Of a stretch of 64,000 nucleotides of DNA, positions 43,521 through 53,125 are shown piece by piece. A program made the position numbers and the translations under genes. This stretch comes from Gammaproteobacteria bacterium. Lineage in GTDB: Bacteria > Pseudomonadota > Gammaproteobacteria > Pseudomonadales > UBA5518. Location of the stretch: NCBI GenBank assembly GCA_016705365.1, contig JADIYI010000008.1, positions 496,001-560,000 of the forward strand, in the 5' to 3' direction. Every line of letters starts with the position of its first letter. The first letter of the stretch is position 1. The notes under the pieces are model-generated. The model was given only the letters and a program-made list of their open reading frames with translations. It was not told the DNA's origin and made no database searches.

Positions 43521-46187
43521 TCAGCCAGGCGTGTCGAGTATGCCCATCATCCGGGCGCGGTCGAGCAGGTGCTTGCGGGTTCCGGCGTTGAGCTTGCCGA
43601 ACAGGTTCTTGAGATGCCACTTGACGGTCTCGCTGCTGACGTCCATCGCCAGCGCGATTTGCTTGTTCGACATATTGCCGGCAAGCAACTCCAGTACTTC
43701 GCGCTCCTTTGGAGACAGCAACGAACTGCCTGCCACGCGAACACGGGTCGCCGGAATCCGGTCCGTGAGCCGCCCCCGGGCGTCCTCACGGGCTGCCGGT
43801 ACAGTTCCATGCAAACGGTTTCGCCATGGCGCGAGCTCGGGGTGCGTGTCGGCGACGATCCGCGCCAGCCCCCACATGCCGGCCATGCTCAGCGCTTCTT
43901 CCAGCAACGCAGCACCATTCTCGCCGCTTTGCTCCCTGGCCAGGGCCCGCAGCAGGTAGCTCTGGAGGGCTTCGCGCCCGCGGCGCAACCGTTCCGCCTG
44001 CGGGACCAGCGTGTCGAGCCGTTCGAGCGCGCTTTGCCAGTCGCGACGCGCCACCGCCGCGTAGGCATGGGCCAGGCCGGTTTGCGATTCGACCACCGGC
44101 CGCAGCAGTCCCCAGGAATGATTTTCCAGCGTTGCCATCAACTCGACCAGCTTGCGCTCCGCCACCGCACAGACATCGCCGCGTCCGCGCTGGACGTGCA
44201 CCCGGATACGCTCGGCCAGGCTGGCAATGCACAATCGCGGCAGCTTGCGCGCCTCGCCCAGTGCCAGCAGATGATCGAGCAAATCGAAGGCGCGGCGTTC
44301 TTCGCCATGGATCAGCGCGAGGCGCACGGCAGTCACGAAACCCATTTCGATCGCATCTGGGGGGGCTCGTCTTTCGAGGATGTCGAGACGATCGGCAAGC
44401 AGCGCGGCGGCCTCTTCGGGCCGGTCGCACTCGAGCAAGGCGGTGGCCAGCGCGGAAGCAAGCATCACCGCAATCGGGCTGCGCCGTCCGGACTGCACTT
44501 CGGCGCGGCCGAGTCCGACCCGCAGCTTTTGTGCCGCCAGCTCGACATGACCTTCCCAGATATAGCTGATGCCGACGATCCAGTCGCGCCAACCGAGCGC
44601 ATAGCCGCCAGCCTGCTCATCGCCTGAATCAATCTGTGCGTAGCCGTAGCGGGCCTGCTCGGGCGAACCGCGGTAGAGCGTCAGCAGCGCCAGCTGGTTG
44701 ATGCCAACCAGGTGAAGCAACGGCGAGTGGGTTGGTAGAGCCTCGTACCAGGAAGCGACGATTTGACCCATGTGATCGATGTCATCGGCAAAAACAGCGG
44801 CGGTCGCGCAAATTTCGGCACTCTCGCAGCGCTCGCCGGCACTCGCGCTTGCGTCATCGATGATCGAAGCCACCAGCTTGGCTGCCTCGGTGTGCCGCTC
44901 GCTTTGCGCGAGCATCCAGCCGACGGTCAGGCGCAGGCTGGTGCGGCGCTCGATTTCGGAGGATGGCAGCCGCTCGGCCCAGTCGGCGACCCTGGAGACC
45001 TGCCCTTTGACCATGAGCTCATGCAGCGAGCGCTCGATCAGCCCGTAGGCCCGGTCCTCGAGCCCGGCTTCGAGCAGGTGTCGCGCTGCCTCCTCGAACA
45101 GCTGATGCTCCGCCAGCCAGTCGCCGGCTCGCGTGTGGTATTCGAGCTGCTCGACCCGCGGCAGTTTTGCGAAACGTTCCTGCAGGAATTCCCGTGCCAG
45201 GGGATGAATCCGTAGCCAGGAGGTATGCGCGGCTTCGGTGAAAACGGGGGTCTGCTGGTGCAGACGACGCAGCTTGGCGGTGCTGCTGTTCTGCTTGGTC
45301 ATGGCTTTGCACAGCGACGGCGACAGGTCATCCACGATCGATATGCAAACGAGAAAGCGTGCCAATGCCGGTGGCAGCTGATCGATCAGGCATTCGACGA
45401 AATAGCGATGTACATCGCTCGATAGTACCGAGAAGCCGGCAATTGCCCCGGGTATGTCGGGGCTGCGCTCGATCGTCGAAATCGCCAGCTGCAGGCCGAG
45501 CGCCCAGCCCTCTGTCAGCTGGTGAAGGCGCACACACGAATCCGGGTCGATGCGCCGGCCAAAACGATCCTTGAGCAGCGCCACTGTCTCGGCCTGGTCA
45601 AAGCGCAGATCGGTAGTGGACAGTGAAACAAAGCGGCCGCGACCGGGCAGACCGGAGACCGGCAATTTGATTGGCCTGCGCGAGGCAAGAACGATTTTCA
45701 GATTCGCCGGCGCATTGAGCAGCAAATAGACCAGCGAGCTGTTCAGCGTGGATTCGGGCAGCGCATGCACATCGTCGAGTATCAGCAGCGATTCAGTCGC
45801 CATTGCGGCAACTTCCGCCAGCCATTCGGTGATCGCCTCCAGCGAACGCTGTTCCGACTCGGCCGCGCGCAGGCATTCCTGTCCGAAGCCCGGCCGGCCG
45901 CTGCTCGCCCGCATCGCGACGGTCAGTCCGCGCGCAAGCTGGCTGTCGTTGTCCCCGTCGTCGAGCGTAAGCCACGCCACTATGGCTCCGGCCACCAGGG
46001 CTTCCTTGCGCCATTGCGCCAGCAGCGATGTCTTGCCGGAGCCGGCGGCGGCCTGCAGGGTGATGACCGACTTTTCGGCGAATTCGGCCAGCCCGCTGCC
46101 GAGGCGAGTGCGCTCCAGCACGGTTTTTGGAATTCGCGGCGGGGTGGTTTTCAATACCAGCTGTGGATCGGTCGCTCCGAGCGCCAT
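43521..46187 (-). CDS. MalT/AlkS-type LAL regulator (ATP-binding, LuxR C-terminal)
   Basis: An 888-residue regulator. The N-terminal STAND ATPase has Walker A AAAGSGKTS at 46-54 and Walker B LLILDDVHALPE. A long tetratricopeptide-like helical middle region follows, and the C-terminal LuxR helix-turn-helix is LSPKEREVLELLAGNMSNKQIALAMDVSSETVKWHLKNLFGKL (quoted part: KQIALAMDVSSETVKWHLKN). Such proteins, like MalT and AlkS, are usually activators switched on by an inducer and ATP. It lies in the middle of the block and next to three copies of a novel palindrome, so it is the best candidate for reading that element. GGAGG precedes the ATG. Confidence 0.92.
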   Translation of the reverse strand: MALGATDPQLVLKTTPPRIPKTVLERTRLGSGLAEFAEKSVITLQAAAGSGKTSLLAQWRKEALVAGAIVAWLTLDDGDNDSQLARGLTVAMRASSGRPGFGQECLRAAESEQRSLEAITEWLAEVAAMATESLLILDDVHALPESTLNSSLVYLLLNAPANLKIVLASRRPIKLPVSGLPGRGRFVSLSTTDLRFDQAETVALLKDRFGRRIDPDSCVRLHQLTEGWALGLQLAISTIERSPDIPGAIAGFSVLSSDVHRYFVECLIDQLPPALARFLVCISIVDDLSPSLCKAMTKQNSSTAKLRRLHQQTPVFTEAAHTSWLRIHPLAREFLQERFAKLPRVEQLEYHTRAGDWLAEHQLFEEAARHLLEAGLEDRAYGLIERSLHELMVKGQVSRVADWAERLPSSEIERRTSLRLTVGWMLAQSERHTEAAKLVASIIDDASASAGERCESAEICATAAVFADDIDHMGQIVASWYEALPTHSPLLHLVGINQLALLTLYRGSPEQARYGYAQIDSGDEQAGGYALGWRDWIVGISYIWEGHVELAAQKLRVGLGRAEVQSGRRSPIAVMLASALATALLECDRPEEAAALLADRLDILERRAPPDAIEMGFVTAVRLALIHGEERRAFDLLDHLLALGEARKLPRLCIASLAERIRVHVQRGRGDVCAVAERKLVELMATLENHSWGLLRPVVESQTGLAHAYAAVARRDWQSALERLDTLVPQAERLRRGREALQSYLLRALAREQSGENGAALLEEALSMAGMWGLARIVADTHPELAPWRNRLHGTVPAAREDARGRLTDRIPATRVRVAGSSLLSPKEREVLELLAGNMSNKQIALAMDVSSETVKWHLKNLFGKLNAGTRKHLLDRARMMGILDTPG

Positions 46188-46303
46188 CGGGCGCTGCCTC
46201 CATTATATTTGCCGACGAAGCCGACGATTTCCGCAATCAGGGAACTGCGCGTTCAATATACCAAAATAATGAGCGGGCACCCCGCGCCCAAAACACGGGA
46301 CCG

Positions 46304-46322
46304 CCCCCCGACAAAGGGGGGG
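46304..46322 (+). promoter_or_regulatory. C-run/G-run palindrome 3
   Basis: Six Cs, six bases (GACAAA) and seven Gs between the divergent LAL regulator and rhodanese genes. TAAGCT begins 20 bases after the G-run. Start of the rhodanese gene is 143 bases on. Same layout as the elements at 35146 and 41433. Confidence 0.55.
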
Positions 46323-46465
46323 AAACAGCGCCCGGGTATCAGTAAGCTCCACCTTGGAGTTTGGTCATGATATGCGGGCGCAGCTGCGGATGGTCTGGTG
46401 TTTGCGGGCGCTCGTTCCAGGGCCGTCGCGTTTTGAAGATTCGATAATCGAAGGGAGAGAAATCA

Positions 46466-46918
46466 ATGGATCGTTTGAACGAACTGCTGGCAATGGCCGG
46501 TCAGCGCGCCACCGAATTCAAAGCACCCTACGCCGGAGTATTCACGCCCGCGGAGGCCCATCAGCTGCTGACGCTGATGCCCGAAGCAAAGCTGGTCGAT
46601 GTGCGCACCAGGGCCGAATGGGACTGGGTGGGAAGAATTCCCGGCGCGATAGAAGTTGAATTCATGGGCTACCCCGGCAACGCGCTCAACGCGCTTTTCG
46701 TCCATATGCTCGAAGCGGTTGCGGCCAAGGACAGCCCCTTGCTGTTCATCTGCCGCTCCGGTGGACGATCCCATCTTGCCGCGACCGCCGTCACGAGCGC
46801 CGGTTTTGGCCGCTGCTATAACGTGCTGGAGGGTTTCGAGGGTGACAAGGACGCCCATGGCCAGCGCAACCGGATCGGTGGCTGGCGTGCCGCCGGCCTG
46901 CCGTGGCAGCAATCCTGA
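46466..46918 (+). CDS. Single-domain rhodanese-like protein
   Basis: A 150-residue cytoplasmic protein with one rhodanese domain. The substrate-binding DVRTRAEWDWVGRIPGAI and the active-site loop CRSGGRS with Cys96 are intact, so sulfur transfer is possible. The C-terminal GFEGDKDAHGQRNRIGGWRAAGLPW is typical of single-domain rhodaneses. It is the first gene rightward from palindrome 3 and is followed by an MFS transporter after 103 bases. A link to glutathione or thiosulfate chemistry of the block is only suggestive. Confidence 0.88.
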   Translation: MDRLNELLAMAGQRATEFKAPYAGVFTPAEAHQLLTLMPEAKLVDVRTRAEWDWVGRIPGAIEVEFMGYPGNALNALFVHMLEAVAAKDSPLLFICRSGGRSHLAATAVTSAGFGRCYNVLEGFEGDKDAHGQRNRIGGWRAAGLPWQQS

Positions 46919-47021
46919 AAACAACACCTTGCCATGTCGCGGTGCTGCCGCGAATGATCGTGGCAGCACGTCACCGCGGTGAGCGCGGCCTGCGCGCACC
47001 AGCCCCGGGAGACCGAAACCC

Positions 47022-48281
47022 TTGCACCGCTACACCCTGTTCCTGCTGCTGGTGGCAATCAACATACTGAGCTATGTGGATCGTCACCTGTTGCCGGCCT
47101 TTGCCAGCCAGATATCCGCGGATCTCGATCTTTCGCGGCAACAGTTCGGCCTGCTGACGGGCTTCGCCTTCGTGACCGTGTATGCGCTGAGCGGCCCGCT
47201 GATGGGCGTGCTCGCCGACCGGCTCAATGCGGCAAAGGTCATTGCCTGCGGCATCCTGCTGTGGAGCGTCATGACCGTTTTTACCGGCATGGCAAAGAGT
47301 TTTCTGCAAATATTGCTGCCGCGCATGGCGATCGGCGTAGGCGAGGCCACGCTGCATCCGGCTGCCGCCAGCATTCTTGGGCGGCTGTTCACGCCGCGGT
47401 ACCGGGCGACCGTGTTCGGGCTGTTCTTCATGGGAAGCCAGATAGGGTTGGGGCTTGCGTACTGGCTTGCGGGCACCCTGGGCGAGACGATTGGCTGGCG
47501 CAGCATGTTTCATGTTCTCGGCGTGATCGGTATCGTGCTGAGCGCCCTGATGTTGCTTGCAGCGCGAACGACAGTCGCGGATTTGGACAAGCCCGGACTT
47601 GGGGCTCATGGCGACGAACGGCGATCCGTGCGCGAGATGCTGGGCGAACTGATCGAGGCGTTTCGCGGCAACGCGAATTTCCGCCATGCGGTGCTGGCCA
47701 TGTCGCTGATCCACATGATCTACGCCAGCGGTCAGTTCACGCAGTTGTGGCTGGTGGCGGAGAAGGCAATGGAGCAGTCGGCGGCTTCATCGCTCTACGG
47801 CAGTGTCTACCTGATGTGCGCGATTCCCTCATCGCTGCTCGGCGGTATCGCGGCCGACTGGTTTACGCGGCGTTTTGCCACCACGCGGGCACTGTTCGTG
47901 GTGCTGGTGATGGCGCTCAGCGGCCCGTTGCTGATTGTGTTTCGCCTCTCGCCTCCCGGCTCCATGATGTTTCAGTTGGGCATGATCGCGGCGGTGTTCC
48001 TCCTCGCCTTTCCCTACGGTGCGATTTTCTCGCTGGTGCTGGATCATGCACCGGCCAGTATCCAGTCGACCGCGGTCGGCTTCACGATGTTCGTCGCCAA
48101 TGTGCTGGTAATCGGCAGTGGAACCTATGCGATAGGCCTGTTCGCCGATCTGCTCGAGGCAGGGCAAATAACCGCGCCGATGACCAGGACGCTGCTCGGG
48201 GCGGATGTGATCACCCTGCTTGCGATGCTGATCTACCTGAAGTTGCACCGGGCGACGCGGCAATCTGCCGTCGGCGCCTGA
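47022..48281 (+). CDS. Major facilitator superfamily transporter (copy 2)
   Basis: A 419-residue inner-membrane carrier with 12 predicted helices (LFLLLVAINILSYVDRHLLP first) and the MFS loop GVLADRLN. The YVDRHLLPAF opening is common in carriers of organic acids and aromatic or spinster-like lipids. The start appears to be TTG at 47022, ten bases after GGGAG. It is a different sequence from the MFS gene at 33749. Substrate unknown. It likely follows the rhodanese gene in one transcript. Confidence 0.85.
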   Translation: MHRYTLFLLLVAINILSYVDRHLLPAFASQISADLDLSRQQFGLLTGFAFVTVYALSGPLMGVLADRLNAAKVIACGILLWSVMTVFTGMAKSFLQILLPRMAIGVGEATLHPAAASILGRLFTPRYRATVFGLFFMGSQIGLGLAYWLAGTLGETIGWRSMFHVLGVIGIVLSALMLLAARTTVADLDKPGLGAHGDERRSVREMLGELIEAFRGNANFRHAVLAMSLIHMIYASGQFTQLWLVAEKAMEQSAASSLYGSVYLMCAIPSSLLGGIAADWFTRRFATTRALFVVLVMALSGPLLIVFRLSPPGSMMFQLGMIAAVFLLAFPYGAIFSLVLDHAPASIQSTAVGFTMFVANVLVIGSGTYAIGLFADLLEAGQITAPMTRTLLGADVITLLAMLIYLKLHRATRQSAVGA

Positions 48282-48450
48282 ACCGGCACTTCGGTCCCGG
48301 CGTGCCGGTCTTGCGAGCCCCCGATTTGATGCAATTCGCCGATATCCGTCCGCAAAGTCAACGGGTTTGCTCGCAGGGACGGGACTGTCGGGCCGGTCGC
48401 CGCTAGTCTGCGCAGTTCAATCTGCCGGATTTCCGGCCGGTGACGGTGCC

Positions 48451-48469
48451 GATTCGAATCATTCGAATC
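48451..48469. promoter_or_regulatory. Tandem palindrome upstream of the TonB receptor
   Basis: GATTCGAATC, itself palindromic, directly followed by ATTCGAATC, 31 bases before the receptor start. Two adjacent copies of a palindrome at this place could be an operator for a nearby AraC or TetR regulator. Confidence 0.35.
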
Positions 48470-48500
48470 GACTTCTAAAAAACAGATGGAGGAACAACAG

Positions 48501-51027
48501 ATGATTCAATCCGGATTCAAGCGCACCATGCTGGCGGTTGCGGTAGCGGCCGTGGAATTTGTCGTTGCCGATGTCGCCCCGGCACAGGCGCAGAAGCTCG
48601 ATGAAATAATTGTTACCGCGCGCAAGCGCGAAGAGAGCCTGATGGACGCCCCGCTATCGCTCACCGCGGTGCAGGGTAAAGCCATGGACGAGGTTGGGGT
48701 GACCAACCTCGAGCAGCTGAGTTCCCAGGTGCCAGGCCTGCAGGTTGGTCGTGCCGCACAGACCAGCGCCATCTATATCCGCGGCATTGGCTCCGGTATC
48801 AACAAGGGCTTCGAGCAATCGGCAGGGATGTACGTCGATGGCGTCTACCAGCTGCGCAGCCGCCAGTTCACTGCCTCGCTGGTCGATTTGCAGCGGGTGG
48901 AAGTGCTGCGCGGACCGCAGGGCATCCTGTTTGGCAAGAACACCATCGCCGGTGCGATCAAGGTAGAGACGGCGAGTCCGAATCGGTGATGAGTTCAATG
49001 GCTCGCTCACCGCCGACTACGAGCCGGACCAGGCGACGGCGCGCGGCACCGCGGTGTTTTCCGGCGGGTTGACCGACACCCTTGCGGCGCGCGTTGCGCT
49101 GCGCTACCAGGAGTCCGATGGCTATGTCGACAATCACCAGCGTGGCGACGAGCAGAAGAAAGAAGACCAGCTGGCGCGTCTGACCCTGGTATGGGCGCCG
49201 AGCGATTCCGTGCAGGTCACGGCCAAGCTCAGCCACGTCGACATGGATGCCGACGGCGTCGAGATGACCAACCCGGTCGTCGACCGCAGCCTGCTTGCCG
49301 GCATGCAAGCCAAGACCAACATGCTCGGCCTGACCGATGTGATGGGCACGATTGCCGCGCTGTCCGTGCCCGGCTACCAAGCCTCGAGCGGCAGCAAGGA
49401 ATACGATTCATGGGTCGCCAACGAAGCCTATTATCCGGGCGGCACGGACACCGAAAGCACCAAATCCACTGATGTCTCGGTGCGCGTGGACTGGGAAATC
49501 GGCGATCTGACCCTGACTTCTCTCAGCGCTTACTCCGATTTCTCGTTCGATCAGAATCACGACGTGGACTTCCAGAGCGGCAACGTGGTGCACGCCCTGG
49601 AGGAGGAATCACATGACCTGTACAGCCAGGAATTCCGCCTGAGCAGTGATTTCGAGGGCCGGCTCAATTTCGTTGCCGGACTCTACTACGAAGAGCAGGA
49701 GCTCTCGAGCGATCAGCAGACCTTTGTCGATGGAACCCTTGGCGGGGTATTTGGCCAGCTGCCGGCCAGCGCACTGAACCCGGCGCTGCCGCCGGTGCCG
49801 CTCTCGGCGCTTGGTATCAACAGTCTCTGGAATGGACGCGTGCTGGCCGCGCAGAATCCGGCGTACGCGCCGCTGATCGGGGCTGAGCAGGGCACAATCT
49901 ACCGTAACCCGACCAACGATTTCGATAATGACACGATGGCGGCTTTTCTCGAACTCACCTTCGACCTGACCGAGGAGCTGGCGCTGGATGTCGGCGGGCG
50001 TTATTCCGAGGATTCCAAGAAAGACCATAAACGAAACTCGCTTGGCGCCGGTGCGCCGACTTCCCCGGTTCTGGTACAGAATCCCGACGGCAGCTTCACC
50101 GGCAATCTCGATCCGCTGAACAGTCAACTGGTGCGCTTGGTCTTTGGGCCGCTGTTGGGCACCTGGGCGCATGATCAGCAGCTCGAGCGCGACGAAGAGC
50201 ATTTCGATCCCTCGGCGCGCCTGCGCTGGCAGGTCGGCGACGACACCATGGTCTACCTCAGCTGGTCGGAGGGTTACAAATCCGGCGGCTTCAACACCTC
50301 TTCGGACACCTCGAACCCGGACGGCACGCCGGGGCCCGGCACCACGTTCGGGGATGAATCCGCGGAAGCCTGGGAACTGGGCATCAAGACCACCCAGTGG
50401 GATGGGCGCATGCGCATCAGCGCGGCAGTGTTCCAGACCGAAATCCAGGATCTGCAGGTCACCTCGTTCCGGGGCACCACCTTCCAGGTCGGCAATGCCG
50501 CCGAACTCACCAGCAGTGGTGTCGAGCTGGAAACCCAGATCGCGCTCACCGACGAGATCGAGATCGGTGGTTCCTTGGCATACCTCGATAGCCAGTTTGA
50601 TTCGTTCGCGAACGCCTCGTGCACGATCGACCAGGTTGCCGCGGTGGGCAAGGCCTGTACCCAGGACCTCGAGGGCGAGCGTGGACCCTACGCCCCGGAA
50701 TGGAGCGGCACGGTCTACGCCGGCTACGAGCACGCAGTTGGCCAGAATCTGCTGTTGCGGCTGCGTGTCGATGGCATGTACAAGGACGAGATGTACCTCG
50801 ACAGCGACCTGGATCCGAACACGCTGCAGGATGACTATGTCAAGGTCAACGCGCGCATAGCGCTCGCTGCCGCCGACGATCGCTGGGAAGTGGCGCTGTA
50901 CGGGCGCAACCTCACCGACGAGACTACCTACACCTTCATGGTGGACGCGCCGTTGAGCGCCGGGATCTATGCGGGCTGGGTGGAAGAACCGCGCGTGTGG
51001 GGTTTGCAGGGGCAATACAACTTCTGA
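48501..51027 (+). CDS. TonB-dependent outer-membrane receptor, frameshifted
   Basis: The first frame has a signal peptide (residues 1 to about 31, ending APAQAQ), the DEIIVTARKREE start of the plug and plug blocks (IYIRGIGSGINKGFEQS, VEVLRGPQGILFGKNTIAGAI). It stops at 48987-48989 after ASPNR. The barrel continues one frame on with GDEFNGSLTADYEPDQA to the C-terminal WGLQGQYNF. Removing one base at about 48983-48986 gives 841 residues. ATG at 48501 is preferred over 48486 because GGAGG lies eight bases before it. The class with no siderophore genes nearby often imports hydrophobic carbon sources. Either a pseudogene or a sequencing error. Confidence 0.85.
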
Positions 51028-51043
51028 GTCCCGTTCTTGTGGT

Positions 51044-51074
51044 GCACGAAACCGCCTGACGGGCGGCTTCGTGC
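51044..51074. terminator. Hairpin after the TonB receptor gene
   Basis: A 12-bp stem with one mismatch (GCACGAA-CCGCC and its complement, 5-base loop) starting 17 bases after the stop. No T-run follows. Likely terminator or 3' stabiliser. Confidence 0.5.
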
Positions 51075-51098
51075 CTGGCGCGGCGTTCCGCGGAGTGC

Positions 51099-52148
51099 AT
51101 GCTAGACTGCGACGATCTTGTGGGACCGTCAGCCGTCGTGACACGCGAAGCACAACAGTATTCCGTCATCGCATCCTATGTGCATGCGATTTCCTCGGCG
51201 CTGGACAGCCGGGGTGTCGATGCGCGCGCCGTATTCCGTGAAGCCGGCGTCGAATTCCAGGCGTCGCCCGATCCGCTGGCACGGCTGCGCAACGAGGAGG
51301 TCAGTCGCCTGTTCGAGGTGGCCACGCGGACTACCGGTGATCCGTATTTCGGCATCGCGGTAGGCAATCTGCTGCAGTTCAGCTACTTGCATGCGCTTGG
51401 CTACGGCCTGATGGCGAGCGCGACCTTGCGCGATTTCTATCAGCGCGTCTGCAATTATTACCGCCTGGCCTCGCCGAATGCGGATTTTCGCCACTTCTCG
51501 CAGGACGGTGCCTGTATCCTGGAAGCGAGCAATGTCCGCGCCAGTGTCTGTCATGAAAGCCAGGACGTGTTCGCGGTGCTCATGGTGCGCTACATGCGGT
51601 TCCTTTATCAGCGCGAGCTCGACCCCTTGTGGATGGAACTGGTGCGTCCCTGCCCGCATCCCGATGCCCAGCCATTTCTCGAATATTTCCGTTGCCCGGT
51701 GCGCTTTGCTGCACCCGTGCTGCGCGTTGCGATCGAGGAGCGGCACATGGATGAACCGCTGCCGGGCTCCAATCCGGAGCTGGCGCTGCAGAATGACCAG
51801 GTCGTGATCCGCTACCTGGCGCGCCTGGACAAATCCGATATCGTGACCTCGGTACGCGGCATGATCATTGCCGATCTGTCGGCGGGGGCCGTGAACAGGC
51901 AGAGCGTTGCCGAGCGGCTGCATATGAGCGCGCGCAACCTGCAGGCCAGGCTCGCGGCGCGTGGTACCACGTTTCAGGAGGTGCTCGACAGCACCCGGAG
52001 CCAGCTCGCGCTCGGTTACATCGAACAGCGGTCCCTGGCCATCAAGGAGATCACTTACTTGCTCGGATTTGCCGACACCGCCACGTTTACCCGGGCCTTC
52101 AGGCGCTGGACCAGCAATTCCCCCAGCGAATACCGGGCCCGCAAATAA
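51099..52148 (+). CDS. AraC-family regulator with arabinose-binding-type N-terminus (copy 1)
   Basis: A 349-residue regulator. The N-terminal 200 residues (SYVHAISSALDSRGVDARAVFREAG...) match the OruR/ArgR-like AraC effector domain, and the C-terminus has two helix-turn-helices (NRQSVAERLHMSARNLQARL and IKEITYLLGFADTATFTRAF). The start at ATG 51099 has GGAG four bases upstream. GTG at 51138 is a fair alternative. It is downstream of the TonB receptor and convergent with a second AraC gene. Probable control of nearby uptake or degradation genes is inference. Confidence 0.9.
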   Translation: MLDCDDLVGPSAVVTREAQQYSVIASYVHAISSALDSRGVDARAVFREAGVEFQASPDPLARLRNEEVSRLFEVATRTTGDPYFGIAVGNLLQFSYLHALGYGLMASATLRDFYQRVCNYYRLASPNADFRHFSQDGACILEASNVRASVCHESQDVFAVLMVRYMRFLYQRELDPLWMELVRPCPHPDAQPFLEYFRCPVRFAAPVLRVAIEERHMDEPLPGSNPELALQNDQVVIRYLARLDKSDIVTSVRGMIIADLSAGAVNRQSVAERLHMSARNLQARLAARGTTFQEVLDSTRSQLALGYIEQRSLAIKEITYLLGFADTATFTRAFRRWTSNSPSEYRARK

Positions 52149-52174
52149 ACCGGCTTCACCTGGATTGCGACCTG

Positions 52175-53032
52175 TTACGGTTTGGCGCCCGCGCGGAACT
52201 CGGCAGGTGTTGCCGCGTGGGCCGCGCGGAAACTCGCGCTGAGATGGCTTTGGCTGCTGTAACCGCAATCCTCGGCAATACGCGCGATCGGCAGGCCGGT
52301 GGTCGCCAGCAGCTTGCGCGCCTGCTGCAGTCGCGCGGCCTGGATGTAGCGGTGCGGTGGTACGCCCATCGCTTCCCGGAACAGGCGCCGGAAATGCGCC
52401 ACGCTGAGGGCGGCCAGCTCTGCGAGCTTTTCCACCGGCAAGCTGTCCGCCAGGTGCTCGCGGATATGGTCGAGAACCACCTGCAGGCGCAGCGCGTGGA
52501 TGTGTTGCGGGCGGATACCGCCGGTTACCGGGCCGGTGAGTGCGCGGTACACCTGTTCGAGCATCACGGCGGCCAGCATTGACAGGAAGCGATCATCCGC
52601 ACCACCCCCCTTCTGCAGCTCGTCCGCCATCTGCACCGCGCTTGCGGCGACCAGCGCATCATTGAACTGGAGCGGCCCGCCCCTGGCACTGGCGAGCCGC
52701 GCGAGCCGGTCGCCGACCCCGCAGAGGTGTTCGGGAAAATAAAATACCGCGAAGTCGGCGATTCCGTTGTAGTGCCAGTGCGTCGGGCAGCGCGGCGGGA
52801 TCAGCACCGACTGGCTCGGCAAGCTGTTGATCCGCCAGTGCCCCTCCTCTCCCTCCTTGACGCGCATGCCACCGAGCTGGACCGTCAGCACCAGACTGCT
52901 GACGCCGGCCACGCTGCGCTCGCGCGTGCTGAAAAGATAACGCTCCATATATAGCGGGGTTGCGCCGTTGATCATGCCTTCGACGATCGGTGCGGTACCC
53001 AGATCCTTGCGTACGCGTCGCCAACGTTCCAT
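52175..53032 (-). CDS. AraC-family regulator (copy 2)
   Basis: A 285-residue protein with an N-terminal cupin-like sensing part (RERSVAGVSSLVLTVQLGG...WHYNGIADFAVFYFPEHL) and a C-terminal double helix-turn-helix (LPVEKLAELAALSVAHFRRLFRE and IARIAEDCGYSSQSHLSASFRA). It differs in N-terminal domain from the AraC gene next door, with which it converges (26 bases between stops). Upstream lies the outer-membrane protein gene on the same strand, so it is not obviously in its operon start. Confidence 0.9.
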   Translation of the reverse strand: MERWRRVRKDLGTAPIVEGMINGATPLYMERYLFSTRERSVAGVSSLVLTVQLGGMRVKEGEEGHWRINSLPSQSVLIPPRCPTHWHYNGIADFAVFYFPEHLCGVGDRLARLASARGGPLQFNDALVAASAVQMADELQKGGGADDRFLSMLAAVMLEQVYRALTGPVTGGIRPQHIHALRLQVVLDHIREHLADSLPVEKLAELAALSVAHFRRLFREAMGVPPHRYIQAARLQQARKLLATTGLPIARIAEDCGYSSQSHLSASFRAAHAATPAEFRAGAKP

Positions 53033-53125
53033 GCCGTCCTGCCATGAGCGGAATTTGCCAACAATGCAGGGCGATCGCCGGCAGTACTCGCGCCCGCTAT
53101 CCGCTGATTCCCACGGTGGGCGAGT

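Noticed and set aside
46202..46207. TATAAT on the minus strand in front of the LAL regulator
   Set aside because: A start there would leave only about nine bases of leader, overlapping the ribosome binding site, and no -35 is seen at 16-18 bases.
35146..46322. G-runs of 7-9 bases considered as G-quadruplexes
   Set aside because: Each site has one G-run, and a quadruplex needs four. The palindrome explanation fits the paired C-run better.
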